This document shows, piece by piece, positions 9,637 through 18,860 of a DNA stretch of 64,000 bases; positions within the stretch are counted from its first letter, which is position 1, and every line of letters starts with the position of its first letter. The position numbers were made by a program, and so were the translations under genes. The notes beneath the pieces are model-generated. The model had not been told where the DNA came from, made no database searches, and saw only the letters and a program-made list of their open reading frames with translations. The stretch comes from Metabacillus endolithicus (GTDB lineage: Bacteria > Bacillota > Bacilli > Bacillales > Bacillaceae), in the NCBI RefSeq assembly GCF_023078335.1, contig NZ_CP095550.1, positions 3,640,001 to 3,704,000 on the forward strand. The letters run 5' to 3'.

Positions 9637-10506
9637 TTATAGTTTATATAAATCTATATCTTTTATGAAGTTAACAAATGCTTTAACAACATTTAGATTT
9701 AGTGATTCTTCATGGTAGAACATCCATGTTTTCCTTGTTAAATAATTGCCTTTGTTATCTTTTAAGTATATTTTATGTATTTCTTCAATACCATCTACGA
9801 ATAAAGATGGCATGATCGCATAACCCAATCCATTAAGAATCATTTCCTTGCACGTATCACCTTGATCAACGGACATAGCAATATACGGGGGTTGTGAATA
9901 ATGTTCTGTCCACCAATTTTCCACTAATTGTTTGTATAGTTGATCTGTTCGATAATCAATTCTTGGTAGTCTAGGAAGATCTTCTAACTCTAGCTTATTT
10001 GTAGAAGCAATACATAGTTTTTCTTCAAACAATAATAACTTTTGACCAGGCCAACTATAATCTCCTCTAACAAATCCAATATGTGTTGTTTGATTATAAA
10101 CTAAATTAAAGATGTCTTTGCTATAACCGGTATCTACTTGAAATTCTACATCAGGATACTGATCTTTAAAGAGTTTTAATAAAATAGGTAGTTTATATTT
10201 ACTTATAAAGTTAGAAACTCCTAATCTTAATGTTCCAGACACATTTTGATTAAAGTTTTCGATATCTTCTTTAATTTCACGTAGAAACTGTAGCATCTCA
10301 TTTGCGCGTTTTGCTAAATATTCTCCTTCTGGAGTAAATTGAACTCCTTTAATTCCTCGATCAACTATTTTCACGCCAAATTCTGTTTCTATTTGTTTTA
10401 GACGCTTTGTTAATGTGGGCTGTGCCAGAAATAAACTTTGCCCTGCTTTTGTAATGCTCTTTTCGTTGTTCAAAGTGTGTAATATTAGCCAGTCCCGATC
10501 ATCCAT
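9637..10506 (-). CDS. LysR-family regulator, CcpC-like (2)
   Basis: A 289-residue LysR-type regulator with the helix-turn-helix in residues 5-63 (SITKAGQSLFLAQPTLTKRL). The effector domain carries HIGFVRGDYSW, the WW pair and the segment ETCKEMILNGLGYAIMPS (here DTCKEMILNGLGYAIMPS), very like Bacillus CcpC, which represses the citrate synthase and aconitase genes and responds to citrate. It is divergent from the aconitase gene at 10703, which fits that role. The intergenic repeat at 10592-10610 is a candidate binding site. It could control both the aconitase and the second TTT operon. Confidence 0.93.
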   Translation of the reverse strand: MDDRDWLILHTLNNEKSITKAGQSLFLAQPTLTKRLKQIETEFGVKIVDRGIKGVQFTPEGEYLAKRANEMLQFLREIKEDIENFNQNVSGTLRLGVSNFISKYKLPILLKLFKDQYPDVEFQVDTGYSKDIFNLVYNQTTHIGFVRGDYSWPGQKLLLFEEKLCIASTNKLELEDLPRLPRIDYRTDQLYKQLVENWWTEHYSQPPYIAMSVDQGDTCKEMILNGLGYAIMPSLFVDGIEEIHKIYLKDNKGNYLTRKTWMFYHEESLNLNVVKAFVNFIKDIDLYKL

Positions 10507-10591
10507 TTCCTAGCCTCCAATAACTCAGTGTTAAATTAGTATTGTTTCTATGTATCTATTATAAGTTTTTTGAAGTCTTGTTTCAGTAACA

Positions 10592-10610
10592 ATATGAAAA
10601 AGTTTCATAT
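10592..10610. promoter_or_regulatory. Inverted repeat between LysR 2 and aconitase, candidate operator
   Basis: Arms ATATGAAA and TTTCATAT separated by 3 nt, in the 196-bp divergent promoter region. A further TATGAAATATTG follows at 10615-10626. The location between a CcpC-like gene and an aconitase gene is what established CcpC biology predicts. Binding is inferred. Confidence 0.55.
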
Positions 10611-10702
10611 ATGAGTATGAAATATTGGTATTATTCACAAAGTCGTATGTGAAATAAAATAAAGATAAACCGCATGAAAGAGTATTAAGGAGTTGTGATG
10701 AA

Positions 10703-13435
10703 ATGATAAAGGATGAAGCTGTAATAAATAAAATAAAAAAACGAATAAGGATTAACCAAAAAGAATATAGTTATTTTTCAATCACTTCATTAGAGGAGAA
10801 CGGAATTGGTCACATTTCAAAGCTTCCATACTCAATTAAAGTTCTTTTAGAATCTGCTATTCGGAACTATGATGGGGTTAATGTGACAATGGAACATATA
10901 AAGAAGCTAGCAAATTGGGGAATGGATAACGCTCCTAATGAAGAAGTGCCTTTTAAGCCAACCAGGATTCTTTTACATGACACAACAGGCTTGCCTACTT
11001 TAGTAGATTTAGCTGCCATGAGAGAATCAATAAAACGTATTGGAGGTAATGTTTCAGATGTTAATCCATCAATACCGGTAGATCTTGTTGTTGACCACTC
11101 ATTAACTGTTGATTACTTTGGAACTCCTGATTCCATGAAACTAAATGAAAAGTTGAATTTTGAAAGAAATTTAGAGAGGTTTCGTTTTCTTCGTTGGGCA
11201 CAGAAGTCTTTTGACAACTTCAATGTTATTCCTCCAGCAACCGGTATTATGCACCAAATTAATATGGAGCTTTTAAGCTCTGTTGCTTTTATAAAAGAAG
11301 AGAGTGGTAACCTCATGATTTATCCTGATTCACTTGTTGGAACAGATTCCCATACAACTATGGTAAATGGAATGGGGATTGTTGCTTGGGGAGTAGGAGG
11401 AATTGAAGCAGAAGCTGCAATGCTGGGGCAACCAGTTTATTTTGTTATTCCTGAAGTTGTTGGATTTAAATTTGTTGGTCAACTTCCTGAAGGAACAACT
11501 TCAACAGACTTAGCCTTAACCGTGACGAGTTTGTTAAGGAGTAAAGGAGTTGTAGGGAAGTATGTTGAATTTTTTGGTCCAGGAATAAAGTCGATGAGTG
11601 TGGCAGATCGAGCAACAATAGCTAATATGGCTCCAGAGTACGGTGCGACAATGGGATTATTTCCTGTTGACCAAGAAACGTTAGATTACTTAAAGATAAT
11701 TGGGCGTAGTAAGGAACAAATTTCTCTGATTGAAAGCTATTACAAAACACAAGGTATGTTCATGACAGATGAAAGCCCTCAACCTATTTATTCAGACATC
11801 ATTGAACTTGATTTATCTTTAATAACTCCGTGCCTTGCAGGGCCAAAACGTCCACAAGATAAGGTTGAACTTACTAAAATGAAAGAGGAATATAATAAAA
11901 TCATTCGTTCATCCATAAGTGAAGGTGGATTCGCTTTAACTGAAGAAGATCTAACAAAAACAACAAAAGTAAATCATCAAGATGGAGAGACATCTATAAT
12001 AAAGAATGGCTCTGTTGTACTTGCTGCCATTACAAGTTGTACCAACACTTCCAATCCTAATGTATTAATAACTGCAGGGCTTGTTGCGAAGAAAGCAGTA
12101 GAGAGAGGATTAATGAAACAACCCTATGTTAAGACTTCACTTACACCGGGATCACGTGTTGTTACGGACTATTTAGAGGAATCAGGTCTATTAACCTATC
12201 TAGAGAAACTAGGATTCCACATTGCGGGATATGGATGTGCAACTTGTATTGGAAATTCAGGTCCACTACCACAGGAAGTGAATGATGCAGTTAGTGAGAA
12301 CGATTTAGTTGTAGCCGGAGTATTGTCGGGAAATCGAAATTTTGAAGGTCGTATCCATCCACAAATAAAAGCAAATTACTTGGCATCTCCACCACTTGTT
12401 ATTGCTTATGCTATTGCAGGTACTGTTGATATAGATTTATTTAAAGAACCAATAGGATTTGATCAATTTAATAAACCAGTTTATTTAAGAGAGCTTTGGC
12501 CATCATCACAAGAAATTCAGAAAATCCTAAGTTATGCTGTTAGTCCAGAATTATTTCAAAAGCGATATCAAAATGTAACCAGTTCAAATGAAGAATGGAA
12601 TTCAATACAGGTATCTGAGGGCGACCTTTACGATTGGGATGAGAAATCAACATATATCCAAGAGCCTCCTTTCTTAAAAGAGATGACAGAACAACCTAGT
12701 AATATCGTTAATATTGAAGGAGCTCGCACTCTAGCCATGCTTGGTCATTCAGTGACAACTGATCATCTTTCTCCTTCAGGAGCAATTAAGGCAGACAGTG
12801 CTTCTGGTTTATTTTTGCAACAAAAAGGAGTGGGAATAAACGATTTCAATTCGTATCCATCCCGAAGAGGTAATCATGAGGTCATGGTTAGAGCTGCACT
12901 TGCCAATTTAAGAATTCGAAATCAACTTGTACCTGGTTATGAAGGAGGAATGACGAAGTATTTTCCTACGGGAGAAATCTTATCAATGTATGACGCATCA
13001 ATGAAATATAGGGAAGATCGTACGCCTTTATTTATTCTTGCAGGTAAAGAGTATGGTACTGGTAGTTCCAGAGATTGGGCTGCAAAAGGTCCGTATTTAC
13101 TTGGGGTAAAGGTTGTTTTAGCTGAAAGCTTCGAAAGAATACATCGTAGTAATCTTGTAGGAATGGGAATCCTTCCTCTGCAATTTTTAGAAGGGCAAAA
13201 TGTGCGGTCCCTAGGAATCACTGGAGATGAGTCATTTGAAACAATAGGATTAAATGATTCAATTAAACCAGGAAAAACTATAAAAATAAAAGCAATCAAA
13301 CCTGATAAAAGTTCATTTGAATTTGATGTTAAACTACGTCTTGATAATGTCGTGGAAATTGAGTATTACCGTAATAGTGGAATTATGCAATCTGTTGTGC
13401 GTCGAATGGTCAAGTCAAAAAGCTTATTAAAATGA
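10703..13435 (+). CDS. acnA: Aconitate hydratase (aconitase A family)
   Basis: A 910-residue enzyme, matching the length of Bacillus CitB. It interconverts citrate, cis-aconitate and isocitrate using a [4Fe-4S] cluster. The cluster cysteines are visible in SCTNTSNP (near 446) and GCATCIGNSG (near 512 and 515). Other signatures are LVGTDSHTTMVNGMG, VLSGNRNFEGRIHP, the swivel-domain FNSYPSRRGNHEVMVR and GTGSSRDWAAKGP. The RBS aaggag lies before the ATG. Because it lies beside TTT transporters and a CcpC-like gene, away from citZ and icd, it may be a second, substrate-dedicated aconitase. Whether it is the housekeeping copy cannot be told here. A 2-methylcitrate role is possible but not indicated. 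Confidence 0.95.
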   Translation: MIKDEAVINKIKKRIRINQKEYSYFSITSLEENGIGHISKLPYSIKVLLESAIRNYDGVNVTMEHIKKLANWGMDNAPNEEVPFKPTRILLHDTTGLPTLVDLAAMRESIKRIGGNVSDVNPSIPVDLVVDHSLTVDYFGTPDSMKLNEKLNFERNLERFRFLRWAQKSFDNFNVIPPATGIMHQINMELLSSVAFIKEESGNLMIYPDSLVGTDSHTTMVNGMGIVAWGVGGIEAEAAMLGQPVYFVIPEVVGFKFVGQLPEGTTSTDLALTVTSLLRSKGVVGKYVEFFGPGIKSMSVADRATIANMAPEYGATMGLFPVDQETLDYLKIIGRSKEQISLIESYYKTQGMFMTDESPQPIYSDIIELDLSLITPCLAGPKRPQDKVELTKMKEEYNKIIRSSISEGGFALTEEDLTKTTKVNHQDGETSIIKNGSVVLAAITSCTNTSNPNVLITAGLVAKKAVERGLMKQPYVKTSLTPGSRVVTDYLEESGLLTYLEKLGFHIAGYGCATCIGNSGPLPQEVNDAVSENDLVVAGVLSGNRNFEGRIHPQIKANYLASPPLVIAYAIAGTVDIDLFKEPIGFDQFNKPVYLRELWPSSQEIQKILSYAVSPELFQKRYQNVTSSNEEWNSIQVSEGDLYDWDEKSTYIQEPPFLKEMTEQPSNIVNIEGARTLAMLGHSVTTDHLSPSGAIKADSASGLFLQQKGVGINDFNSYPSRRGNHEVMVRAALANLRIRNQLVPGYEGGMTKYFPTGEILSMYDASMKYREDRTPLFILAGKEYGTGSSRDWAAKGPYLLGVKVVLAESFERIHRSNLVGMGILPLQFLEGQNVRSLGITGDESFETIGLNDSIKPGKTIKIKAIKPDKSSFEFDVKLRLDNVVEIEYYRNSGIMQSVVRRMVKSKSLLK

Positions 13436-13572
13436 TCGAGCTAGTATACATGTAGAAATCAAGTGAATGAGTTATTCACAAATAATTCAATTGAATTCGA
13501 TAGAAAATTACTATTTTTCATGTGAAAAGAGAATCGGTATATTTAAATCATAAGATGTTAAGGGGTGTAAGC

Positions 13573-13818
13573 ATGAATAGAACAATAGCACAAGCAGTCG
13601 TAGAGATTAATCAAGTAGCTAGTAAGTTTGAATCAAGTATTGTTATTATTACTGATGATAAAGTTGTAGATGCTAAAAGTATGTTGGGATTATCTTTTAG
13701 TATTCTTACCTCTAAATCTTTTAAGTTGGAGATTCATGGGAAAGATGAAGAGGATGCTAAAAATGCATTGAAAGAGGTTTTTGTAAAGAACAAACTTTCT
13801 GTTGAGATAAATAAGTAA
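13573..13818 (+). CDS. HPr/Crh-like protein lacking the phosphorylatable His
   Basis: An 82-residue protein resembling the PTS phosphocarrier HPr or its paralog Crh. Aligning ASKF with HPr Ala26-Phe29 and KSMLG with the Ser46 region gives a constant offset of ten. On that alignment the His15 position is Ile5 and Arg17 is Gln7, while Ser46 is kept as Ser36. The first beta strand is missing or very divergent. A protein of this kind cannot carry PTS phosphate but could be a regulatory partner, as Crh (Gln at position 15) is for CcpA. The ATG at 13573 has the RBS aagggg; a GTG at 13522 would add 17 residues not resembling HPr. It lies 138 bp after the aconitase gene. Confidence 0.7.
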   Translation: MNRTIAQAVVEINQVASKFESSIVIITDDKVVDAKSMLGLSFSILTSKSFKLEIHGKDEEDAKNALKEVFVKNKLSVEINK

Positions 13819-13884
13819 ATATGCAACTAAAGGTTTGATATATCAGCCCTTTTTTGATGAATTAAACAAATACTTTTAACATCC

Positions 13885-13917
13885 AAAACCCTTACACTCT
13901 AGTTGTAAGGGTTTTGT
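13885..13917. terminator. Bidirectional terminator between the HPr-like and MCP genes
   Basis: Stem aaaacccttac / gtaagggtttt with a 9-nt loop between convergent genes, T-rich on the right and A-rich on the left. Confidence 0.9.
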
Positions 13918-13925
13918 TAATTCCA

Positions 13926-15674
13926 TTATGATTTAATATTATATTTTTTAATCATGCTCGTCATTTCCTGACTAAGATCACATAACTTTTCGGCAGATAT
14001 CGAAATATTTGAGATTGCTATTATTTGTTCATCTACAGATGTTGTAATGGCTTCTACTGACGATGCAGATTGTTCGGCAACATTTGAAGCATTATTCATT
14101 GCAGCGGTAATGCTCTTGTTTTTATTCGTCAGTATTTCAAGTTCTTTACTTAGTGATTCAACCGCTTGTTGTGTCTCTGAGATTGCTGAAGAAATTTGTA
14201 TAAACTCATTCTCAGTATCAACAACAGATTCTTTTAAATCCTCTGAACGTTCAATCGTATCTGACATTAATAATACTGTATTTTCTGTTTCTGTTTCTAT
14301 TGAGTTGATCATCTCTTGAATTTGTTTTGTCGCTTGATTAGATTGTTCCGCTAGTTTTCGGACTTCATTTGCAACTACAGCAAATCCTTTGCCATTTTCA
14401 CCTGCTCTAGCTGCTTCTATACTTGCATTAAGAGCCAGTAAATTCGTTTCAGAAGCAATACTTTCAATTGTATCTGTAATGCGTGAGATATCTTGGATTT
14501 TTTTTGATAGATTTGTAACCCCTAGACTTGCAGCAGAAGACGCATTAAAAGCTATTAAATTTGATTCTTTAAGTTTCGTTATGATTTGTTGACCTTGTTG
14601 TGTTGCAGCTTCTGAATTCTTTGTCATATCTTTAATGGAATTATTATGATGATTCATTCTTTCAATAGATTGATTAAGTAATGAAACATTTTTATCAATA
14701 TCACTTAAGTCGGTTGATTGTGCAATAGCTCCAGCAGAAATCTCAGTTAATGTCATTCCAATTTCTTCACTAGTAGCTGAGGTTTCTTCTGAAATAGCCG
14801 ATAAATCATTTGCGGATTGAAGTAAATGGTTGCTTGTATTTTGTAATCCACTAATAAGTAGTCTGAGCTGTTCTGTCATTTGATTATATGCAAAACCTAA
14901 TTGCCCAATTTCGTCTTTAGATTCAGGTAATTTAGCGCTTACAATATCACCTTTAGATACACTAATTGCTGCTGTAGAAACTTCTCTTAAAAGTTTTAGC
15001 TTTTTCTTGCTAGCAAAATAAAATAATAGAATACTTAAAAGTGCTATAGAAAGAGTAAGTAAAGTCATATAGTTTCGCACAATATTAAGTTCAGAATAAA
15101 ATTCATCTTCAAATACAATGACACCTACATTCCAACCCCAAGGTTCGTATTTCTCCATGTAGGCTATTTTATTTTTGAACTTCCCTGTATCTTCATCTTC
15201 ATCCGAAAAAATATAATAATGCTTTTCAATTTGAGAAGCTTGTGCAGCTTGAACCATTTTTTCACGATCTGACGTATCATCAGGGATTTGACCTATAGGA
15301 TTTGTCGGGTGTAGCTGTGCAGAGTAGTCAGATCCATATGCTACTAGATAGCCTGCATCCTTATATGAAAAAGAGGACTGCGTGTAATCGTACTCCTCAT
15401 TATTAGACAACTTAGGTCCTAATAATTTCAAACGTGCTTTTTCTTTTGCTTCATCAAGGGTTATTTCATTATTCTTAACCTGAGAATTTAATTCTTCTAA
15501 TAGCACAAGAGATCCTTCAACAATTTGTTTTAACTGATTTTTCCCTGCTTCTGTTAATTGTTTTTTCGCTAAGAAGTAGCCTGGGCCCCCAACTGTTATT
15601 CCTGTTAAAGCAACGATAACAATAATAATAATCATTAGCTTACTAGATATACTATTCTGCATTTTCTTTTGCAT
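13926..15674 (-). CDS. Methyl-accepting chemotaxis protein with Cache sensor
   Basis: A 582-residue membrane chemoreceptor. Transmembrane helix 1 is near residues 13-33. An extracellular Cache-type (sCache_2) domain with the conserved end [14 protein letters not shown] spans about 35-195, and helix 2 is near 200-220. A HAMP domain lies about 222-275, and the cytoplasmic signalling hairpin from 300 to the end has [18 protein letters not shown] at the tip. It would sense an external ligand and signal to CheA/CheW. The neighbours suggest an organic acid ligand; sCache_2 receptors often bind small carboxylates, but this is inference. A hairpin overlapping the RBS is listed separately. Confidence 0.93.
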   Translation of the reverse strand: MQKKMQNSISSKLMIIIIVIVALTGITVGGPGYFLAKKQLTEAGKNQLKQIVEGSLVLLEELNSQVKNNEITLDEAKEKARLKLLGPKLSNNEEYDYTQSSFSYKDAGYLVAYGSDYSAQLHPTNPIGQIPDDTSDREKMVQAAQASQIEKHYYIFSDEDEDTGKFKNKIAYMEKYEPWGWNVGVIVFEDEFYSELNIVRNYMTLLTLSIALLSILLFYFASKKKLKLLREVSTAAISVSKGDIVSAKLPESKDEIGQLGFAYNQMTEQLRLLISGLQNTSNHLLQSANDLSAISEETSATSEEIGMTLTEISAGAIAQSTDLSDIDKNVSLLNQSIERMNHHNNSIKDMTKNSEAATQQGQQIITKLKESNLIAFNASSAASLGVTNLSKKIQDISRITDTIESIASETNLLALNASIEAARAGENGKGFAVVANEVRKLAEQSNQATKQIQEMINSIETETENTVLLMSDTIERSEDLKESVVDTENEFIQISSAISETQQAVESLSKELEILTNKNKSITAAMNNASNVAEQSASSVEAITTSVDEQIIAISNISISAEKLCDLSQEMTSMIKKYNIKS

Positions 15675-15681
15675 AACTTCA

Positions 15682-15720
15682 CCCCGATATAAGTATGTGT
15701 TTACATATGTTATATCGGGG
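15682..15720 (-). promoter_or_regulatory. Hairpin overlapping the RBS of the chemoreceptor gene
   Basis: Perfect 11-bp arms (ccccgatataa / ttatatcgggg) around a 17-nt loop, directly upstream of the chemoreceptor start. On the minus strand the last four G's of the stem begin the Shine-Dalgarno sequence ggggtgaag. If transcribed, the folded leader would hide the RBS. It could be a translational switch or RNA thermometer, or simply a DNA operator. Confidence 0.6.
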
Positions 15721-15814
15721 ATTAAGGTATATATTTAATAGTAAATGTTATTATTTAGGTATTGTAAATATTGATGAATTTCTATAGAAGGAATTAATGA
15801 AACAGAAGTTAATG

Positions 15815-16645
15815 CTAAATATCTAATCCTAATAACTTTGCTGGGGTGTGTTTTGTCATTGTATCAATTGCTTCTGTACTTATACCATTATCAAAAAGGA
15901 ATTTAATATAATTAGATAAGGCTTCGTTCCATTTTGGATTTTCAATTTGTCCTCCATCAGTTGATACAACAGTAGAATGATAACCTATTTCTTCAATAGC
16001 CTCTAAATTAATGGGAAGATTTGATTGGTATATCCCGCTTCCGATAGGTTGAGCATACGTACGTTCAAAGTAGACATTATAATTATCCTTAAGTTTTTTT
16101 TGGTCGGTTATTGTCATCCCTACAATGTGAAACTCAGGATGGGTTACAACAATTTTTTCTACCCCATGCTTTGTTGCCTCATCTACAACATAGAATATTT
16201 CTTTTGGTGATATGTGACCTGTAGCAAGAACTGCTTTCTTTTCAGCAATTAACTTAAAGATTTCTATAAGATCAGATACAATCTTGTTATCTTGAACAGG
16301 TTCTAATCCACCACTTTTTCCTTCCTTTTGAAGGTGGTTCTTAGCATGGATAGTAGGAAGCCAAACAATCTTTGCTCCTAGTTCTAAGGCATAATTAACA
16401 GCGTAAGGGTTAAATCCGCCAACTGTATGGTTAAGTGTTATGCTGCCAAATACATTTGTTTTTGGATAAACTTGATTTACAATCCAAGCTCTGTCCATGG
16501 TAGGTGTATGATGAGATTTGATGACGATCGCTTTAGCGCCAACTTTAGTTGCTTGTTCAGCCAGTTCAAGATCATTATGAGATCGAACTCTAATGTCAGG
16601 TGCTGAATGGATATGTAAGTCGATAACATCCTTTAAATTAATCAT
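15815..16645 (-). CDS. DUF6282-like metal-dependent hydrolase-type protein
   Basis: A 277-residue cytoplasmic protein. The N-terminal motif VIDLHIHSAPD (an HxH pair) and later histidines in IKSHHTP, ATGHISP and VTHPEFH suggest a metal-binding TIM-barrel fold of the amidohydrolase/PHP kind. It resembles the family now called DUF6282, for which I know no established reaction. The start at 16645 is chosen for its RBS (aaggaag); a longer start adds 20 lysine-rich residues not expected in the family. It lies with an MFS permease, an RraA-type aldolase and LysR 3 on the same strand, so a role in breakdown of an imported acid is likely but unproven. Confidence 0.65.
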   Translation of the reverse strand: MINLKDVIDLHIHSAPDIRVRSHNDLELAEQATKVGAKAIVIKSHHTPTMDRAWIVNQVYPKTNVFGSITLNHTVGGFNPYAVNYALELGAKIVWLPTIHAKNHLQKEGKSGGLEPVQDNKIVSDLIEIFKLIAEKKAVLATGHISPKEIFYVVDEATKHGVEKIVVTHPEFHIVGMTITDQKKLKDNYNVYFERTYAQPIGSGIYQSNLPINLEAIEEIGYHSTVVSTDGGQIENPKWNEALSNYIKFLFDNGISTEAIDTMTKHTPAKLLGLDI

Positions 16646-16861
16646 GTATAACTTCCTTTCACATAAAGATAAATATTTATCTTTCCTTTTCTTTAAGTTT
16701 ACCACTGTGGAATCATCAAAAAATAATATTTAATACTCTATAACAATAGAAAATATTAATTAAAATAGATATTTTTTTTTATTGCATAGAGCGTGCTGTA
16801 GAGCAAAAGATGCCGTATTACAAATGAATATACATAAAACAAACTTTGATGGAAGGACTAC

Positions 16862-16897
16862 AAAAAAATGGTTCCTATTCCTAGTAACCATTTTTTA
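16862..16897 (-). terminator. Terminator overlapping the 3' end of the MFS gene
   Basis: On the minus strand aaaaaatggtt and aaccattttttt form an 11-bp stem with a T-tail. The left arm includes the last codons of the MFS gene, so termination follows the stop at once. The 216 bases to its left hold nothing else recognisable. Confidence 0.85.
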
Positions 16898-18068
16898 CTT
16901 CTTTTCTTTCTATTATTATATTTTCTTCCTCAACTTGTTTTTCTTTCTTTCCGGTCCTTATAAAAAATGAACCTCCTATTAGGAACATTCCACTTACTAT
17001 GAAGACTGAAATGACACCAAGCCAAGTTCCAATTATTCCAAAGAATAATGGTGCAATTAATTGTGATAAGCGGTTTGATGAAAGGCGTAAACCGAGGACT
17101 TCTCCAGTTCTGTCCTTAGGTGAAGCGTTATAGGTTGTTGACATTGAAATTGGCTGTCCACAACCTAGGCCAAAGCCCATTAAACAGCTTAAAAAACATA
17201 AAATCATTATTTGATCCGAAATTGGGATTAAGAAAAAAGAGATTCCGGCAATAATGATCGAAGCCCATAGCACCCTTTCCCTGCCCAACCGTTTAGATAC
17301 TGCTGGTAAAATAAAACGCACAACAATCATGGCTAAACCTTGTAAAGCTATAATCCAGCCAATTGATGAATTAGAAATATTATGTTGTTTTGCAAATAAT
17401 GGAAAGTAAGCAACAAAGATATCTTTGGAATAGAGAACAAGGGCACTTGAGATTAATGCCTTCTTTAAAGCTGGTTCCTTTAATAACCCTATTGATGATT
17501 TCAAACTTTCTTTCTTAGCAATACTTCTCTTTAGTATGACTGGTATTCTATTAAATAATAAGATAGGCACCAGACTAATAATTAAAGCAGTTAAAAAAGC
17601 AATGGAGTAACTATAGTGTTCAGATATATAACCTCCTAAAATTGGACCAATTAATTGGCCAGAGGCTACAGCCATACCAAACATACTAAAGTATTGGTCG
17701 CGATTTTCATTAGTTGAAACATTTCCAAGAACATTCTGTAAGGAAACTGCAATAAATACATTTGAAACTCCAATAATAAATTGACTAACATATAAAGCCC
17801 AAATCGAGTGGAATAAGTAGGGAAAGAACATTCCTATTGCTAAGCCGATTAGACCGAATAAAACAGGTAAACGGTCACCTATTTTATCTGCTATTCTTCC
17901 GGCCTGTATGGCAAAAATTAAAGGGAAAAATGCAAATGCCGCAGTAAGGATGCCAATCTCAAAAGTAGTTGCTCCCATTTCTGATGCATATAAAGTAATA
18001 ATAGGTCTTGTCAGATTAAGAGCCACTTGAAAACCTAACACAATAAGTAGCACACTGCGTAATACCAT
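16881..18068 (-). CDS. MFS permease
   Basis: A 395-residue major facilitator with 12 predicted helices. The loop 2-3 signature is AGRIADKIGDRLPVLFG near residue 60, and the matching loop in the second half is VSKRLGRERVLWAS. The charged tail (EKQVEEENIIIERKEVKNGY) is cytoplasmic. ATG at 18068 is preferred because the ggagga RBS lies just before it; the TTG at 18083 overlaps the RBS. It is 61 bp downstream of the RraA-type gene on the same strand, so an organic-acid or multidrug-type substrate cannot be decided from sequence alone. Context favours uptake of a carboxylate. Confidence 0.88.
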   Translation of the reverse strand: MVLRSVLLIVLGFQVALNLTRPIITLYASEMGATTFEIGILTAAFAFFPLIFAIQAGRIADKIGDRLPVLFGLIGLAIGMFFPYLFHSIWALYVSQFIIGVSNVFIAVSLQNVLGNVSTNENRDQYFSMFGMAVASGQLIGPILGGYISEHYSYSIAFLTALIISLVPILLFNRIPVILKRSIAKKESLKSSIGLLKEPALKKALISSALVLYSKDIFVAYFPLFAKQHNISNSSIGWIIALQGLAMIVVRFILPAVSKRLGRERVLWASIIIAGISFFLIPISDQIMILCFLSCLMGFGLGCGQPISMSTTYNASPKDRTGEVLGLRLSSNRLSQLIAPLFFGIIGTWLGVISVFIVSGMFLIGGSFFIRTGKKEKQVEEENIIIERKEVKNGY

Positions 18069-18129
18069 AAAGGTCTCCTCCAATTTTTTGAATAAGAAAA
18101 GGAAGGGACAATCCCCTTCCTAAGAAATC

Positions 18130-18747
18130 CTATTTAGATAACATATTATCAAGGTATTTTTTAATTGCTTCTACATTCCCAGATACATCTTGCTCTCTTT
18201 GCTCATCTTTTTTCAGTTTTTCGCGTGATTTTTCTAACACTTCTTGTCCCATTGATTGCGGGATCACCACAACCCCGTCAGCATCACCTACTACTATGTC
18301 CCCAGGTTGAATGGCTGTTCCACCACAAGAAATAGGTACATTGATTTCACCAACACCGGCCTTTCCGCTTGCAGCAACAGCTGTTCCTTTGCAAAATACA
18401 GGGAAGTTTAGGTTTTTAATTCCAGTAATATCTCTAATGACGCCATCTACAACTATAGCGCTTACACCAAGAGTTTTAGCCATTCCTACAACAAAGTCAC
18501 CAGCAATTGCTCGATATTGATCTCCTTTAGCATCAATAATGATGACATCACCTGGTTTGGCTTCTCTTATAGCCTTTAATACAACTAGATTGTCGCCGAC
18601 AGGCATTTTTACAGTCAAGGCTCTTCCTGCGAACTTATAATCTTCTTTTAAAGGCTTAATAGATGGGTCTAGATTATTAAGACCTTCAAACACATCAGAA
18701 ATACATGTAGTTGGAATGTTTTGAAATGATGAGAATAATTCTTCCAT
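18130..18747 (-). CDS. RraA-family protein, likely 4-hydroxy-4-methyl-2-oxoglutarate aldolase type
   Basis: A 205-residue protein of the RraA/HMG-aldolase fold. Key motifs are the N-terminal TTCISDVFEG, AKPGDVIIIDAKGD, and VVDGVIRDI (containing the D-G-x-x-R-D metal and substrate motif). Also present is GEINVPISCGG followed by PGDIVVGDADGVVVIP. In the family these residues coordinate a divalent metal and catalyse retro-aldol cleavage of 4-hydroxy-2-oxo acids to pyruvate, or decarboxylate oxaloacetate. The C-terminal lysine-rich helix is typical. It is 61 bp before the MFS gene and downstream of LysR 3, on the same strand. The exact substrate is unknown. Confidence 0.88.
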   Translation of the reverse strand: MEELFSSFQNIPTTCISDVFEGLNNLDPSIKPLKEDYKFAGRALTVKMPVGDNLVVLKAIREAKPGDVIIIDAKGDQYRAIAGDFVVGMAKTLGVSAIVVDGVIRDITGIKNLNFPVFCKGTAVAASGKAGVGEINVPISCGGTAIQPGDIVVGDADGVVVIPQSMGQEVLEKSREKLKKDEQREQDVSGNVEAIKKYLDNMLSK

Positions 18748-18860
18748 AGTTTTTCCCCCTATAAGATTATTAATTACTATCTTTATTATAATGCTATCTA
18801 TTGATGTGTATAAAATAAGTAAATCCTATGGATTGCCATAGGATTTTTCTATACCTCACT

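Noticed and set aside
10703..13435. Assignment of the aconitase as 2-methylcitrate dehydratase AcnD
   Set aside because: No prpB, prpC or prpF gene is nearby and the text is close to ordinary Bacillus aconitase.
13522..13572. Upstream GTG start for the HPr-like gene
   Set aside because: The extra 17 residues do not resemble the HPr N terminus, and the good RBS sits before ATG 13573.
14930..14950. cre-like gcgcttaca inside the chemoreceptor gene
   Set aside because: Deep inside coding sequence and only a half match; the Ser-Ala-Lys codons explain it.
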